The notes under the pieces are model-generated. The model had not been told where the DNA came from, made no database searches, and saw only the letters and a program-made list of their open reading frames with translations. The translations under genes were made by a program, and so were the position numbers. A stretch of 64,000 bases of DNA from Hallerella succinigenes. GTDB lineage: Bacteria > Fibrobacterota > Fibrobacteria > Fibrobacterales > Fibrobacteraceae. This document shows positions 57,147-64,000 of this stretch, piece by piece (the stretch's first letter is position 1; each line of letters begins with the position of its first letter). The stretch is taken from contig NZ_PGEX01000001.1 of NCBI RefSeq assembly GCF_002797675.1, positions 2,542,001-2,606,000 on the forward strand. The letters are read 5' to 3'.

Positions 57147-59819
57147 ATGGGAGCATTCCAGGAATTCGCACGTGCCGCGATGGCGGCAGGAACGAAACGC
57201 GGGCGTCGTCCCGTCATGAACGCGCAGCAGTTCTACCCGCGCGGTATGGAGCGAGAGCTCCAGCAGAAGACCGTCGCGGAGTTCATGCGCATCTACAGGC
57301 AATTCCTGGAAGCCGCCCTGGTCGGATTCTCTACGTTCAGGGACGACCAGGGCGATCTTTCCGAATCGCAGCCGGTGCTGTCCGACGCCTTCAAGGGCGA
57401 GCTCACGAGCATCGAGATGCGCACCGACAGGAAGGCTCGCGAGAATTTCAGCAGGCAGTCTGAAATGATCATCGGCGCCCCGTACTACCCTCCGGGATCG
57501 ACCGAATGGATCCTGAACGACTGGCACGCCACGTTCCAGGACTTGTGCGTATCGGCATGCGCCCAGCAGAAGACGAAGATCGCCGTCATCGTCGCCGGAG
57601 CGAAGCAGGCGGGCTGGAACAAGGCGCAGCTCGAGAAGGCGATCGAGAAACAGCTGCCGTCCCAGTTCAAGCACAGGGCGGAACTCATCGCACGGACGGA
57701 GCTCGCGAAGCTCAACACGGCCGTGACGCTCGAGACGTACAGGAGCGCCGGGGTCCAGTACTACAAGTGGCTCACCACCATCGACGGGCGCGAACGCGAA
57801 TCGCACGCGCTGATGAACGACCGCATCTGCTCCGTCACGGACGGAGACGTCTACTTCGAGCAGAACCCGAAGCAGCCGCTCCGCCCCATCGAGCACAGGC
57901 GCACGGGAGACATGTACCACGGCCATCCGGGGACGGACTTCCAGTGCCGCTGTTCCATGGTCATGTGGGACCCGGCCATCGACGGCGACTACGAGGTCAA
58001 GGACTCCGACCTGCTCGAACAGCGGGAAGCCGAGGAATTGGCCGAAAAGGAAGCGCAGGAACGCGCGGAAGCCGAAAGGAAGGCGAAGGAACAGGCTGAA
58101 CGGGAAAAGGCCGCAGAGGCGCTGAGAACAGCGAAGGAAACGGCAAAACGGGCGGAAGCCGAAAGACAGGCCGCCGAAAAGGCGAGACAGGAAGCCGAAG
58201 AGAACGCAAGGAAGCTGGCTGAGGAAGCGAGAACGGCACGGCTCGAAGCCGCGGCGGTTAAACGCCATGCGGAACGGACCGAAGAGATGGAACGGGCGAT
58301 CGTTTCCGCCTGGAACCGGCGCAGGATCCTCCGGAACGCGGAAGCGAGACACGCCGAGCGCACGCAGGAACAGGCCACGGCAATCCAGCAGCGCTGGGAC
58401 GATCGCCAGGCGAAGATCAAGGAAGCCATCAAGACGGTGGACGACATCCGTGGCGAATACTCCGGCATCAAGGGGCTCGCCTTCCCGTCCACGGTCAAGA
58501 AGGCGGAAAGTCAGGGCAAGTACACGAAGGCGGCAGGCCTTGCGCAGAATTTCAAGGCGAAGGTGGATGCGGAAGCCTCGAAGCTCGACCTGCTCGCGGA
58601 GCCGCTCGAAGCCATGAGGAAACACGGGCTCAAGGAAGCCCAGGCGGTGCAGGATGCCGTCCGGAAGAAGCTCGAGTACCTGGAACAGTTCGACATCGAC
58701 AAGAAGATCAAGAAGCTCGAGTTCGAGATCGAGTACGTCGAGAAGAACAAGAAGTACGCCACCTGGGAAGTGGCGAAGAAGGCGTACGAGAAGGCGCTCG
58801 CGGAAGTGGTCAAGAAGGCTGCCGAAGAAGCCGAAGTCAAGATCGATGTCTTAGCCAGCGCCGCAAAATTCGCAAAGACGAAAAAATTCGTGACGGAAGT
58901 CAGCAAACTCCAAAAATTGGCAAAGCCGACGACGAAGAAGGAACTCGACGATTTGAACGCCAAGATAGACAGCGTCGAACAGATGGCGGTAAAGAGCGTC
59001 CTTGACCCGAAAGCTGGCGACATTTACAATGAAGTATCGTTCAAGCCGAGTACGGCGAAACAGAGAAATGCAGCCCGGTTCATCGACAGCGGAGAATGGA
59101 AATCTCAGGATGCGTCCTTGATGCCGAACGCTTCTGCCGCATGGAGAACTGCCACGCTCGAACAGAAGCAGGCCGCCTACTACTACACGCAGGGATCGAA
59201 GGTCAACAACGAACCGCTGTACGGGGCGCATTATTATTCTTCTGGAAAGGACGTGATGGAGGCGGTCACGAAGCACAACCCGAATCTGACTCGGCTTATT
59301 GACAGGACGAGCCTGCCGCATGATACATGGCTGAGGAGCGGACAAGGATGGGGGACCTTTTCGGGGGTATTCGGTATTGACCTTGAAGCGGAAATAAATG
59401 CGCTAAATAATGGCAAGCGCTCTAATGATGATATAGCAAAGGCGCTGACGAAGAAGTTCAAGGGAAAGACCGGTACGCAGAAGGCGTTTTTGTCGACTTC
59501 TTTTTCAAGAAATACGGGATTTCTAAAAAGTGATTTGAATTTTAAAATATTCGCTCCGAAGGGAACAAAATGCCTCTATGCCGAACCTTTTTCTGCGTAT
59601 GGAGTCCGAGACACGTCTCCGACAACATGGGATGGTAAGGAGGCTACTATGAGATTGCCTGCAACCGATCCTGAATTTGAAGGAATTCTACAGAGAGGAA
59701 CAGAATTTAAGATAGTCGGATTTGAATACGATCAAATTAATGATCGATGGAGTCCTATCCTTGAAATCATTAAACAGGCCGTTAAACCTTATATCCCAGG
59801 GAATCCTGTAATTTATTAA
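57147..59819 (+). CDS. MuF head protein fused to a C-terminal ADP-ribosyltransferase toxin domain
   Basis: An 890-residue protein. Residues ~1-290 hold the SPP1 gp7/MuF minor head domain (KLNTAVTLETYRSAGVQYYK, then MYHGHPGTDFQCRCSMVMWD). Residues ~290-420 are an Ala/Glu/Lys/Arg coiled coil, then a further helical linker up to ~620. Residues ~625-890 form an ADP-ribosyltransferase of the R-S-E type: R730 (TWLRSGQGWG), S783-T784-S785 (FLSTSFSRN) and E843-x-E845 (PEFEGILQRGTEF). From about nt 58850, and strongly from 59380, the DNA turns A/T-rich, unlike the rest of the gene. MuF-toxin fusions are known from temperate phages as polymorphic toxins carried in virions. Start ATG 57147. Confidence 0.85.
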   Translation: MGAFQEFARAAMAAGTKRGRRPVMNAQQFYPRGMERELQQKTVAEFMRIYRQFLEAALVGFSTFRDDQGDLSESQPVLSDAFKGELTSIEMRTDRKARENFSRQSEMIIGAPYYPPGSTEWILNDWHATFQDLCVSACAQQKTKIAVIVAGAKQAGWNKAQLEKAIEKQLPSQFKHRAELIARTELAKLNTAVTLETYRSAGVQYYKWLTTIDGRERESHALMNDRICSVTDGDVYFEQNPKQPLRPIEHRRTGDMYHGHPGTDFQCRCSMVMWDPAIDGDYEVKDSDLLEQREAEELAEKEAQERAEAERKAKEQAEREKAAEALRTAKETAKRAEAERQAAEKARQEAEENARKLAEEARTARLEAAAVKRHAERTEEMERAIVSAWNRRRILRNAEARHAERTQEQATAIQQRWDDRQAKIKEAIKTVDDIRGEYSGIKGLAFPSTVKKAESQGKYTKAAGLAQNFKAKVDAEASKLDLLAEPLEAMRKHGLKEAQAVQDAVRKKLEYLEQFDIDKKIKKLEFEIEYVEKNKKYATWEVAKKAYEKALAEVVKKAAEEAEVKIDVLASAAKFAKTKKFVTEVSKLQKLAKPTTKKELDDLNAKIDSVEQMAVKSVLDPKAGDIYNEVSFKPSTAKQRNAARFIDSGEWKSQDASLMPNASAAWRTATLEQKQAAYYYTQGSKVNNEPLYGAHYYSSGKDVMEAVTKHNPNLTRLIDRTSLPHDTWLRSGQGWGTFSGVFGIDLEAEINALNNGKRSNDDIAKALTKKFKGKTGTQKAFLSTSFSRNTGFLKSDLNFKIFAPKGTKCLYAEPFSAYGVRDTSPTTWDGKEATMRLPATDPEFEGILQRGTEFKIVGFEYDQINDRWSPILEIIKQAVKPYIPGNPVIY

Positions 59820-60126
59820 ATTCTTTTAACACAAACAGTAGTGCTCCAGCGCCGGGGTCGCAATGTCCCTCGGCGCGATTTACATATAGGCCAAAAAATT
59901 CTTTATTATACGGGAAAAAATAACCTTGCGGCAATTCAACGTTATAGCCTTTGGCTGTGCCTTCATATTCTGCCACAAGATCCAGCAGTTCTTTTTTTGT
60001 GTATAATTTTTCGCGGGCCATGGTTTCTAAGCCTGCAAAATAATCTCCCATTATTTTTTTACTGCTGGGATGTTTTTCAATTCTAAAATCACCATCCTTC
60101 AGAATCGTATATCTTTTTTCTTCCAT
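59782..60126 (-). CDS. Candidate immunity protein for the ART domain
   Basis: A 114-residue A/T-rich gene with a strong ribosome site (AAAGGAGG) whose 3' end overlaps the toxin gene 3' end by 38 bp in convergent orientation. The protein (MEEKRYTILKDGDFRIEKHP, then YFFPYNKEFFGLYVNRAEGH) matches no family I know. Its position beside the toxin domain, similar base composition and small size fit a cognate immunity gene. It is orphaned from late transcription and so probably expressed in the lysogen. Confidence 0.5.
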   Translation of the reverse strand: MEEKRYTILKDGDFRIEKHPSSKKIMGDYFAGLETMAREKLYTKKELLDLVAEYEGTAKGYNVELPQGYFFPYNKEFFGLYVNRAEGHCDPGAGALLFVLKEFNKLQDSLGYKV

Positions 60127-60163
60127 TTTAAGCCTCCTTTAGGCAATAAAAATAAAGCGTTTT

Positions 60164-60183
60164 CCGGAAGGGTCTCCTTCCGG
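60164..60183 (-). terminator. Hairpin between antitoxin and immunity genes
   Basis: CCGGAAGG-(4 nt)-CCTTCCGG, perfect 8-bp stem. On the minus strand a T-rich run follows only after 8-10 nt, so termination may be partial, allowing read-through into the immunity gene. Confidence 0.5.
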
Positions 60184-60191
60184 GTGACTTC

Positions 60192-60548
60192 TCACTTGAA
60201 CCTGAAATAGGCGGCAGGGTCGGAGCCGAACACGTCGGCAAGCTTCACCGCCATCTTGCGGGAAACCGCCCGCCTGTTGTTTTCCATGTCGGAAACGACG
60301 GTCACGGCCACGCCGAGCTTCTTGGCGAGCTGCGCCTGGGTCATTCCGCGCATGTCACGGTCCAGGAAGATAGCCTCGCCGGGGGAAGTGTTCTCACGGG
60401 CTTCGACGAGTTCAGGAATTTCGTCCGGAGTATAGGTTTCCGGATTGATCTCCACGCCACCAAAATTCTTCCTGAGAAAATCAAGAAGAGATTCCGGAAT
60501 GACCTCTGCCGAGACCTTAATACGGGGCTTTTTCGCGACTGCCAACAT
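60192..60548 (-). CDS. XRE-family antitoxin (HigA-like)
   Basis: A 118-residue protein from ATG 60548 with ribosome site GAGG. An N-terminal toxin-contacting region (KKPRIKVSAEVIPESLLDFL) is followed by an HTH at residues ~70-118 (RGMTQAQLAKKLGVAVTVVS-DMENNRRAVSRKMAVKL). It overlaps the toxin end by 32 nt, as in higBA-type operons. Intact, while its toxin carries a stop. Confidence 0.8.
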   Translation of the reverse strand: MLAVAKKPRIKVSAEVIPESLLDFLRKNFGGVEINPETYTPDEIPELVEARENTSPGEAIFLDRDMRGMTQAQLAKKLGVAVTVVSDMENNRRAVSRKMAVKLADVFGSDPAAYFRFK

Positions 60549-60780
60549 AATAAACCTCGATGATGACTTTTTCGTTCTCTTGACTCCAGCATGCCACCCA
60601 GCTGTAAGAAAGGTGTCAGTGGAAAGTATTTTCACCCAGCTTTGAAAAATTCCGGAATGCAGGCTGCATAGGACCGGTTTTCTTCAGGGAATCGACAAGA
60701 CGGTTTAGACGTTTTCTGTCTATTTCCGAAAGATTGCGGATTCCTTTTTTTGCGGCCTTTGTGAACACTACTTCGAACAT
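60517..60780 (-). pseudogene. HigB/RelE-family toxin interrupted by an in-frame TGA
   Basis: MFEVVFTKAAKKGIRNLSEI runs to GENTFH at 60616, then TGA. The same frame continues HLSYSWVACWSQENEKVIIE-VYYVGSREKAPY and ends TAA at 60517, which is the family C-terminus. The TGA replaces what is normally Cys (FHCHLSY). A single-base nonsense change has therefore probably inactivated the toxin while the antitoxin remains. Confidence 0.75.
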
Positions 60781-60786
60781 ATTATC

Positions 60787-60815
60787 AATATACATTGTTT
60801 TTGTGTTCTTTGCAA
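60787..60815 (-). promoter_or_regulatory. Toxin-antitoxin promoter, leaderless
   Basis: Minus strand TTGCAA (60815-60810), 17 nt, TATATT (60792-60787), 6 nt, ATG 60780. Same design as the promoter at 34252-34280. Confidence 0.7.
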
Positions 60816-60840
60816 TAATTTTATAAAATTTTTGTCGGTA

Positions 60841-60874
60841 AAAAAGCGGTATCCGGATGTGCCTTTCGTGTGCC
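60841..60874 (+). promoter_or_regulatory. Integrase arm-type repeats, right side
   Basis: AAAAAGCGGT (60841-60850), 6 nt, ATGTGCC (60857-60863) and GTGTGCC (60868-60874) 11 bp later. Same orientation and spacing as the left-side array. Confidence 0.65.
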
Positions 60875-60912
60875 GTTTTTACGGAAACGTTGCTGTCAGT
60901 GACTTTTCCGGA

Positions 60913-61002
60913 AGCCGCGGACTCATAACCCGCTGGTTCCGGGTTCAAGTCCCGGAGGTCCCACGAAACAAGGCTCTCCTTCGCGGAGGGCCTTGTTTTA
61001 TT
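60913..61002 (+). repeat. attR: 90-bp direct repeat
   Basis: Exact copy of 20321-20410, carrying the tRNA 3' half (50 nt) and its terminator without a 5' half, so it cannot make a tRNA. Confidence 0.95.
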
Positions 61003-61016
61003 GTATGTATTCAAAA

Positions 61017-61035
61017 CCGCCGGCTAGGCCGGCGG
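61017..61035. terminator. Hairpin at the right junction
   Basis: CCGCCGGC-tag-GCCGGCGG, perfect 8-bp stem, with TTTTTT a few bases after it on the plus strand and TTTT directly after it on the minus strand. Likely terminator of the gene ending at 61071. Confidence 0.65.
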
Positions 61036-61070
61036 CATCCTTTTTTGAAATCGACTTGCCAGGTTTTGAC

Positions 61071-62078
61071 TTAGAAGCCGATTTCGAGTCCCACCTGCGG
61101 ACCGTGCATGATGTGATTTTCGACCTTGTAGGTGGAGATTGCATATTCGGCACGGATGCGGAAAGTCACCGTGCTTGTACGGTTGAAGAGGAACCCACCG
61201 CCTAAGCGAACCCAAATACCGGCCTTGCTATCGCCATCTGGTTCATAAGAGTCGGAGTCATAAGAAGTAACGGTGGTGGCGAATGAAGCACCGCCGCCGA
61301 GGAACGGAGTCGAACTGCCGTCTAAGAACGGATAGTAAGCCGAGAGCCCGAACGAAAAGTTCGCGAGGGTTTTGTCAACACTAATGGTTGTTTTTTCGTC
61401 GCTGTAATAACTGGTGTAGGTGTAATCTTCCGAACCGTTGTAGAAATTGATAGAAGCATCGATCTGGAAGAAGATGTTGCGGGAATCGTACGACCAGAAG
61501 ATTTCAAGACCCGGCTGGAACCACGGACCCGGATGGTTGAGCATCGTAAAGCCCATAATACCGAAGCCGAAGGACTTGTTTGCGCGCGTCTTGCGGAGCT
61601 TCTTTTCTTCCTTCTGGGTAACGGTGTAAATGTCGTCGGTCTTCGAAGCAACGTTTTCCGTTCCGATATTCTTTGCCATGCGTTCAAGAATCGGGTCAAG
61701 ATCGTTTGGACCCGCAGCCTTCATCGCATCGGACCAAAGAAGCTTCCCGCTTTGAGTGCCGTACAGAGAAAGGGTGACGACCACGGTTTCTCCGAGACGG
61801 GTCAAGTCTGCAAGAATGAACTTGGTGCAACCCTTTCGTTCTGCCGTCTTCTGAACATCTGCCTTGGACGGTTGAACCTGGACAGAGTCCGTCTGAGCCG
61901 GGATGACCACTTCATAACGCCCGTCCTTGTCCGCATACCGCTGGAACAACTTGGACGTTGCGTACTGGTAGTCTTCATGGATGTTGGCCAATTCGAAAAG
62001 GGGCATATAAACCCTTTCCGAAGCGAATACGCTCATTGTCACTACGGCTACAAACAACAGACTAGTGCGGAACCCCAT
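61071..62078 (-). CDS. Outer-membrane beta-barrel-like protein with N-terminal periplasmic domain
   Basis: A 335-residue secreted protein (MGFRTSLLFVAVVTMSVFAS). ATG 62078 has GAGG 6 nt upstream. Residues ~25-155 resemble a periplasmic CsgG/LpoB-like domain (EVVIPAQTDSVQVQPSKADV, KFILADLTRLGETVVVTLSL). From ~165 it becomes a porin-like series of alternating strands (FGLSAYYPFLDG, GGGASFATTV, RIRAEYAIST) ending in GPQVGLEIGF, the terminal aromatic strand typical of outer-membrane proteins. Function unknown; it may belong with the envelope cluster at 6.76-13.1 kb. Confidence 0.6.
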   Translation of the reverse strand: MGFRTSLLFVAVVTMSVFASERVYMPLFELANIHEDYQYATSKLFQRYADKDGRYEVVIPAQTDSVQVQPSKADVQKTAERKGCTKFILADLTRLGETVVVTLSLYGTQSGKLLWSDAMKAAGPNDLDPILERMAKNIGTENVASKTDDIYTVTQKEEKKLRKTRANKSFGFGIMGFTMLNHPGPWFQPGLEIFWSYDSRNIFFQIDASINFYNGSEDYTYTSYYSDEKTTISVDKTLANFSFGLSAYYPFLDGSSTPFLGGGASFATTVTSYDSDSYEPDGDSKAGIWVRLGGGFLFNRTSTVTFRIRAEYAISTYKVENHIMHGPQVGLEIGF

Positions 62079-62119
62079 ATTAAACCTCACTGATTGGTTA
62101 GTTTGTCTAAGAATATAGT

Positions 62120-63712
62120 TTATTTCTTTTTCTTACGGTTAGCAAACCATTCATCAAAGCTGATAGAACGGTCTAAATATCCGTTAGGAGTCAATTCGAG
62201 GATATGATTTGCCAAAGTTTCGGCAAATTCATGGTCTTCGGTACAGAAAATGACCGGCCCTTTGTAAGCGACAAGGCCGTTGTTCAGAGCGGTGATCGAT
62301 TCGAGGTCCAGATGGGCGGTTGGTTCGTCGAGCATCAGCATGTTCGAGTTCGAAAGCATCATGCGGCTGAGCATGCAACGCACCTTTTCACCGCCGGAAA
62401 GAACCTTTGCCGACTTCAGGGCTTCTTCGCCCGTAAAGAGCATACGGCCGAGGAATCCGCGGATAAAGGTTTCGTCCTGTTCTTTGCTGAATTGACGGAG
62501 CCAGTCCACGAGGGAAAGATCTTCGCCAAAGAAGGCGTCATTGTTCTTCGGGAAATAACTCGAAGAAATGGTCGTGCCCCACTTGACCTTGCCGGACTTG
62601 ATGTTTTCCGGATCCTGGATCGCTTCGAAGAATGCGGTCTTGAGAGTGCCGTATTCACCGACGAGAGCGACCTTGTCTTCGCCGCCGAGGGAGAAGTTCA
62701 AATGTTCGAGCTTGACACCGTCGCCTGCGTCGAGCGTTAAATCCTTGACTTCGAGAACGATCTTACCCGGTTCGCGGTCCATCTTGAAGCTGACCCACGG
62801 GAACTTACGGCTCGAAGCCGGCATTTCGTCGACGGTCATCTTGTCAAGGAGCTTTTTACGGCTAGTGGCCTGCTTTGCCTTGGAAGCGTTCGATGCGAAG
62901 CGCTGGATGAACGCCTTGAGTTCGGCAATCTTTTCTTCGGCGCGGCGGTTCTGGTCTTTGCGCTGTTTCTGGGCGAGCTGGCTTGCTTCGTACCAGAATT
63001 CGTAGTTGCCACCGTAGATGTTGATCTTGCCGTAGTCGATATCGCAGATGTTCGTGCAGACACGGTTCAAGAAGTGACGGTCGTGCGAAACGACGATCAC
63101 GGTGTTTTCAAAGCGTTCGAGATAATCTTCGAGCCAGTTGACGCATTCGAGGTCCATGTGGTTCGTCGGTTCGTCGAGCAGGAGAATGTCCGGGTTGCCA
63201 AAGAGGGCCTGGGCGAGGAGGACGCGGATCTTTTCGTTCGCGTCGAGTTCCTTCATCAGCTTCGTGTGGGATTCTTCTGGAATGTCGAGGCCCTTGAGGA
63301 GCGTGCCGGCGGAGGATTCCGCTTCATAGCCGCCCATTTCGCCGAACTGGGTTTCAAGTTCGATGGCTTCCATGCCTTCGTCTTCGGTCATTTCCGGCTT
63401 GGCGTAAAGTTCTTCGCGGCGCTTGCCGATCTTGTAAAGTTCCGGGTAGCCCATCATGACCGTGTCGAGAACGGTATGTTCTTCGTAGGCGAAGTGATCC
63501 TGCTTCAAAACAGAAAGACGTTCGTTCGCGTCATGGGTGACGTCTCCCGTGTTCGGTTCGAGTTCTCCGGAAAGGATCTTCAGGAACGTGGACTTTCCGG
63601 CACCGTTTGCGCCGATAATTCCATAGCAATTACCCTTGCGGAAAGAGAGGTTGACATCTTTGAAAAGCACGCGGCTTCCATACTGCAGACTAACATTAGA
63701 AACATTGAGCAT
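62120..63712 (-). CDS. ybiT: ABC-F ATPase, YbiT type
   Basis: A 530-residue protein, the same length as E. coli YbiT, from ATG 63712 (MLNVSNVSLQYGSRVLFKDV). Domain 1 has Walker A GANGAGKST and ends LLLDEPTNHMD, but its signature is degenerate (LDANEKIRVLLAQ), as is usual in YbiT. The linker and domain 2 follow with LSGGEKVRCMLSRMML and MLDEPTAHLD; domain 2 Walker A is GEYGTLKT, with Leu before the Lys. ABC-F proteins act on ribosomes during translation. Confidence 0.85.
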   Translation of the reverse strand: MLNVSNVSLQYGSRVLFKDVNLSFRKGNCYGIIGANGAGKSTFLKILSGELEPNTGDVTHDANERLSVLKQDHFAYEEHTVLDTVMMGYPELYKIGKRREELYAKPEMTEDEGMEAIELETQFGEMGGYEAESSAGTLLKGLDIPEESHTKLMKELDANEKIRVLLAQALFGNPDILLLDEPTNHMDLECVNWLEDYLERFENTVIVVSHDRHFLNRVCTNICDIDYGKINIYGGNYEFWYEASQLAQKQRKDQNRRAEEKIAELKAFIQRFASNASKAKQATSRKKLLDKMTVDEMPASSRKFPWVSFKMDREPGKIVLEVKDLTLDAGDGVKLEHLNFSLGGEDKVALVGEYGTLKTAFFEAIQDPENIKSGKVKWGTTISSSYFPKNNDAFFGEDLSLVDWLRQFSKEQDETFIRGFLGRMLFTGEEALKSAKVLSGGEKVRCMLSRMMLSNSNMLMLDEPTAHLDLESITALNNGLVAYKGPVIFCTEDHEFAETLANHILELTPNGYLDRSISFDEWFANRKKKK

Positions 63713-63729
63713 GGCGCCAAAGATAGTAA

Positions 63730-64000
63730 TTATTCCGAAAGACTCATAATACAAGCCTCGCGAATGCGCCACATTTCTTCGGGCGAATAGGGGAGGAACA
63801 TTTCATCAAGCCATTTTTCTATGAACTGCTTGTGGTAAGCGGTTTTTTCCACGGCGACGTTTTCGGGATCCGTAAGTTCTTTGGTGTCGAGAATCGTATT
63901 TTCGAAATCTTCGATGAACTTACCTGGACGCGTGTAATCTTCGAACTTCCCGTTTTCCTTTAAGTAGCAGTGCGCTTCCGGAATGTAGTCCAGGTGAAAG
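63730..64000 (-). CDS. Truncated protein of unknown function (5' end beyond window)
   Basis: The reading frame is open from the window edge to TAA 63732-63730: at least 89 residues beginning FHLDYIPEAHCYLKENGKFE. The C-terminal part includes WLDEMFLPYSPEEMWRIREA. Not recognised. It is on the same strand as the ABC-F gene and 18 nt from its start, probably the same transcript. Confidence 0.6.
   Translation of the reverse strand, partial: FHLDYIPEAHCYLKENGKFEDYTRPGKFIEDFENTILDTKELTDPENVAVEKTAYHKQFIEKWLDEMFLPYSPEEMWRIREACIMSLSE

Larger units (their letters stand above)
20321..61002. mobile_element. Integrated contractile-tailed prophage, about 40.6 kb
   Basis: The element is delimited by identical 90-bp copies at 20321-20410 and 60913-61002 (offset exactly 40592). 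It contains an integrase, arm-type repeats, repressor and early operon, TA modules, complete head, tail, baseplate and lysis genes, and a terminase. All expected structural genes seem intact, so it may be inducible. The circular phage order puts protease, capsid and tail after the lysogeny region, and terminase, portal and MuF before it. GC is visibly higher than in the flanking host genes, except in the toxin end at 58.9-60.8 kb and the control region at 33.4-34.3 kb. Confidence 0.95.

Noticed and set aside
56661..58625. 654-codon minus-strand ORF under the portal and MuF genes
   Set aside because: Antisense to clearly coding MuF and portal sequence; composition is Leu/Arg/Val rich with no motif.
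60613..60615. TGA in the toxin as programmed recoding (selenocysteine or suppression)
   Set aside because: No structured element of the expected type was apparent downstream; nonsense mutation is simpler.
1..64000. CRISPR arrays, rRNA genes, insertion sequences
   Set aside because: No repeat-spacer pattern, rRNA-like stretch or transposase motif was seen; short repeats found are explained by att arms, late promoters and protein repeats.

Overview
The window looks like a chromosome segment of a Fibrobacter-type bacterium (Fibrobacterota) with an essentially complete 40.6 kb prophage in it. The host assignment is inference. It rests on the gene set (DUF1846 protein, dnaG, sufCD, a YbiT-type ABC-F protein, a cellulose-synthase-like family 2 glycosyltransferase), on an envelope operon of CsgG/LPP20-like secreted proteins and lipoproteins, and on a moderate-GC host background against a visibly GC-richer prophage.

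Left host arm (1-20.4 kb). A truncated GGDEF/EAL protein is followed by a SIMPL protein, DUF1846, a cation-diffusion-facilitator protein with a reduced metal site, and six co-directional envelope genes (6.76-13.1 kb). Then come a glycosyltransferase broken by a one-base frameshift, a TusA-like protein, an SGNH-like protein, a small zinc protein, sufD-sufC without sufB, dnaG and a CAT-anticodon tRNA. A promoter, perfect inverted repeat and terminator at 5.59-5.73 kb suggest an unannotated small RNA.

Prophage (20,321-61,002). It is bounded by a perfect 90-bp direct repeat covering the 3' half of the tRNA and its terminator (attL and attR). Next to attL are arm-type GTGTGCC repeats and a tyrosine integrase. 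The early region (33.4 to 21.7 kb, leftward) is a tightly overlapping operon with a strong promoter: a replication-type protein, HTH and RHH proteins, a RecT/annealing-like protein, SSB, ParB-like, degenerate HNH, ASCH, and many small Cys-rich proteins. A small XRE repressor (33.6 kb) faces it. A BrnT/BrnA-like toxin-antitoxin pair follows. Two rightward late operons (35.15-46.0 and 46.5-53.2 kb) encode protease-scaffold, capsid, neck, contractile tail (DUF3383 sheath, DUF3277 tube), a simple Pam3-like baseplate, fibres and lysis genes. Each is preceded by the same GGTGT array with 10-bp phasing and an identically spaced -10 box. A divergent membrane-protein moron lies between them. The packaging module (53.8-59.8 kb) ends in a MuF protein fused to an ADP-ribosyltransferase toxin domain, with a convergent candidate immunity gene and a HigBA-like locus whose toxin has an in-frame TGA just before attR.

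Right host arm (61.0-64 kb): an outer-membrane-type protein, the YbiT-like ABC-F ATPase and one truncated gene.

Most notable: (i) the MuF-ART fusion with its candidate immunity gene; (ii) paired phased-repeat late promoters; (iii) at least five prophage promoters whose -10 box lies 6-7 nt before an ATG, implying leaderless mRNAs; (iv) a canonical -1 frameshift site in the tail assembly chaperone; (v) integrase arm sites inside a leaderless leader ORF.
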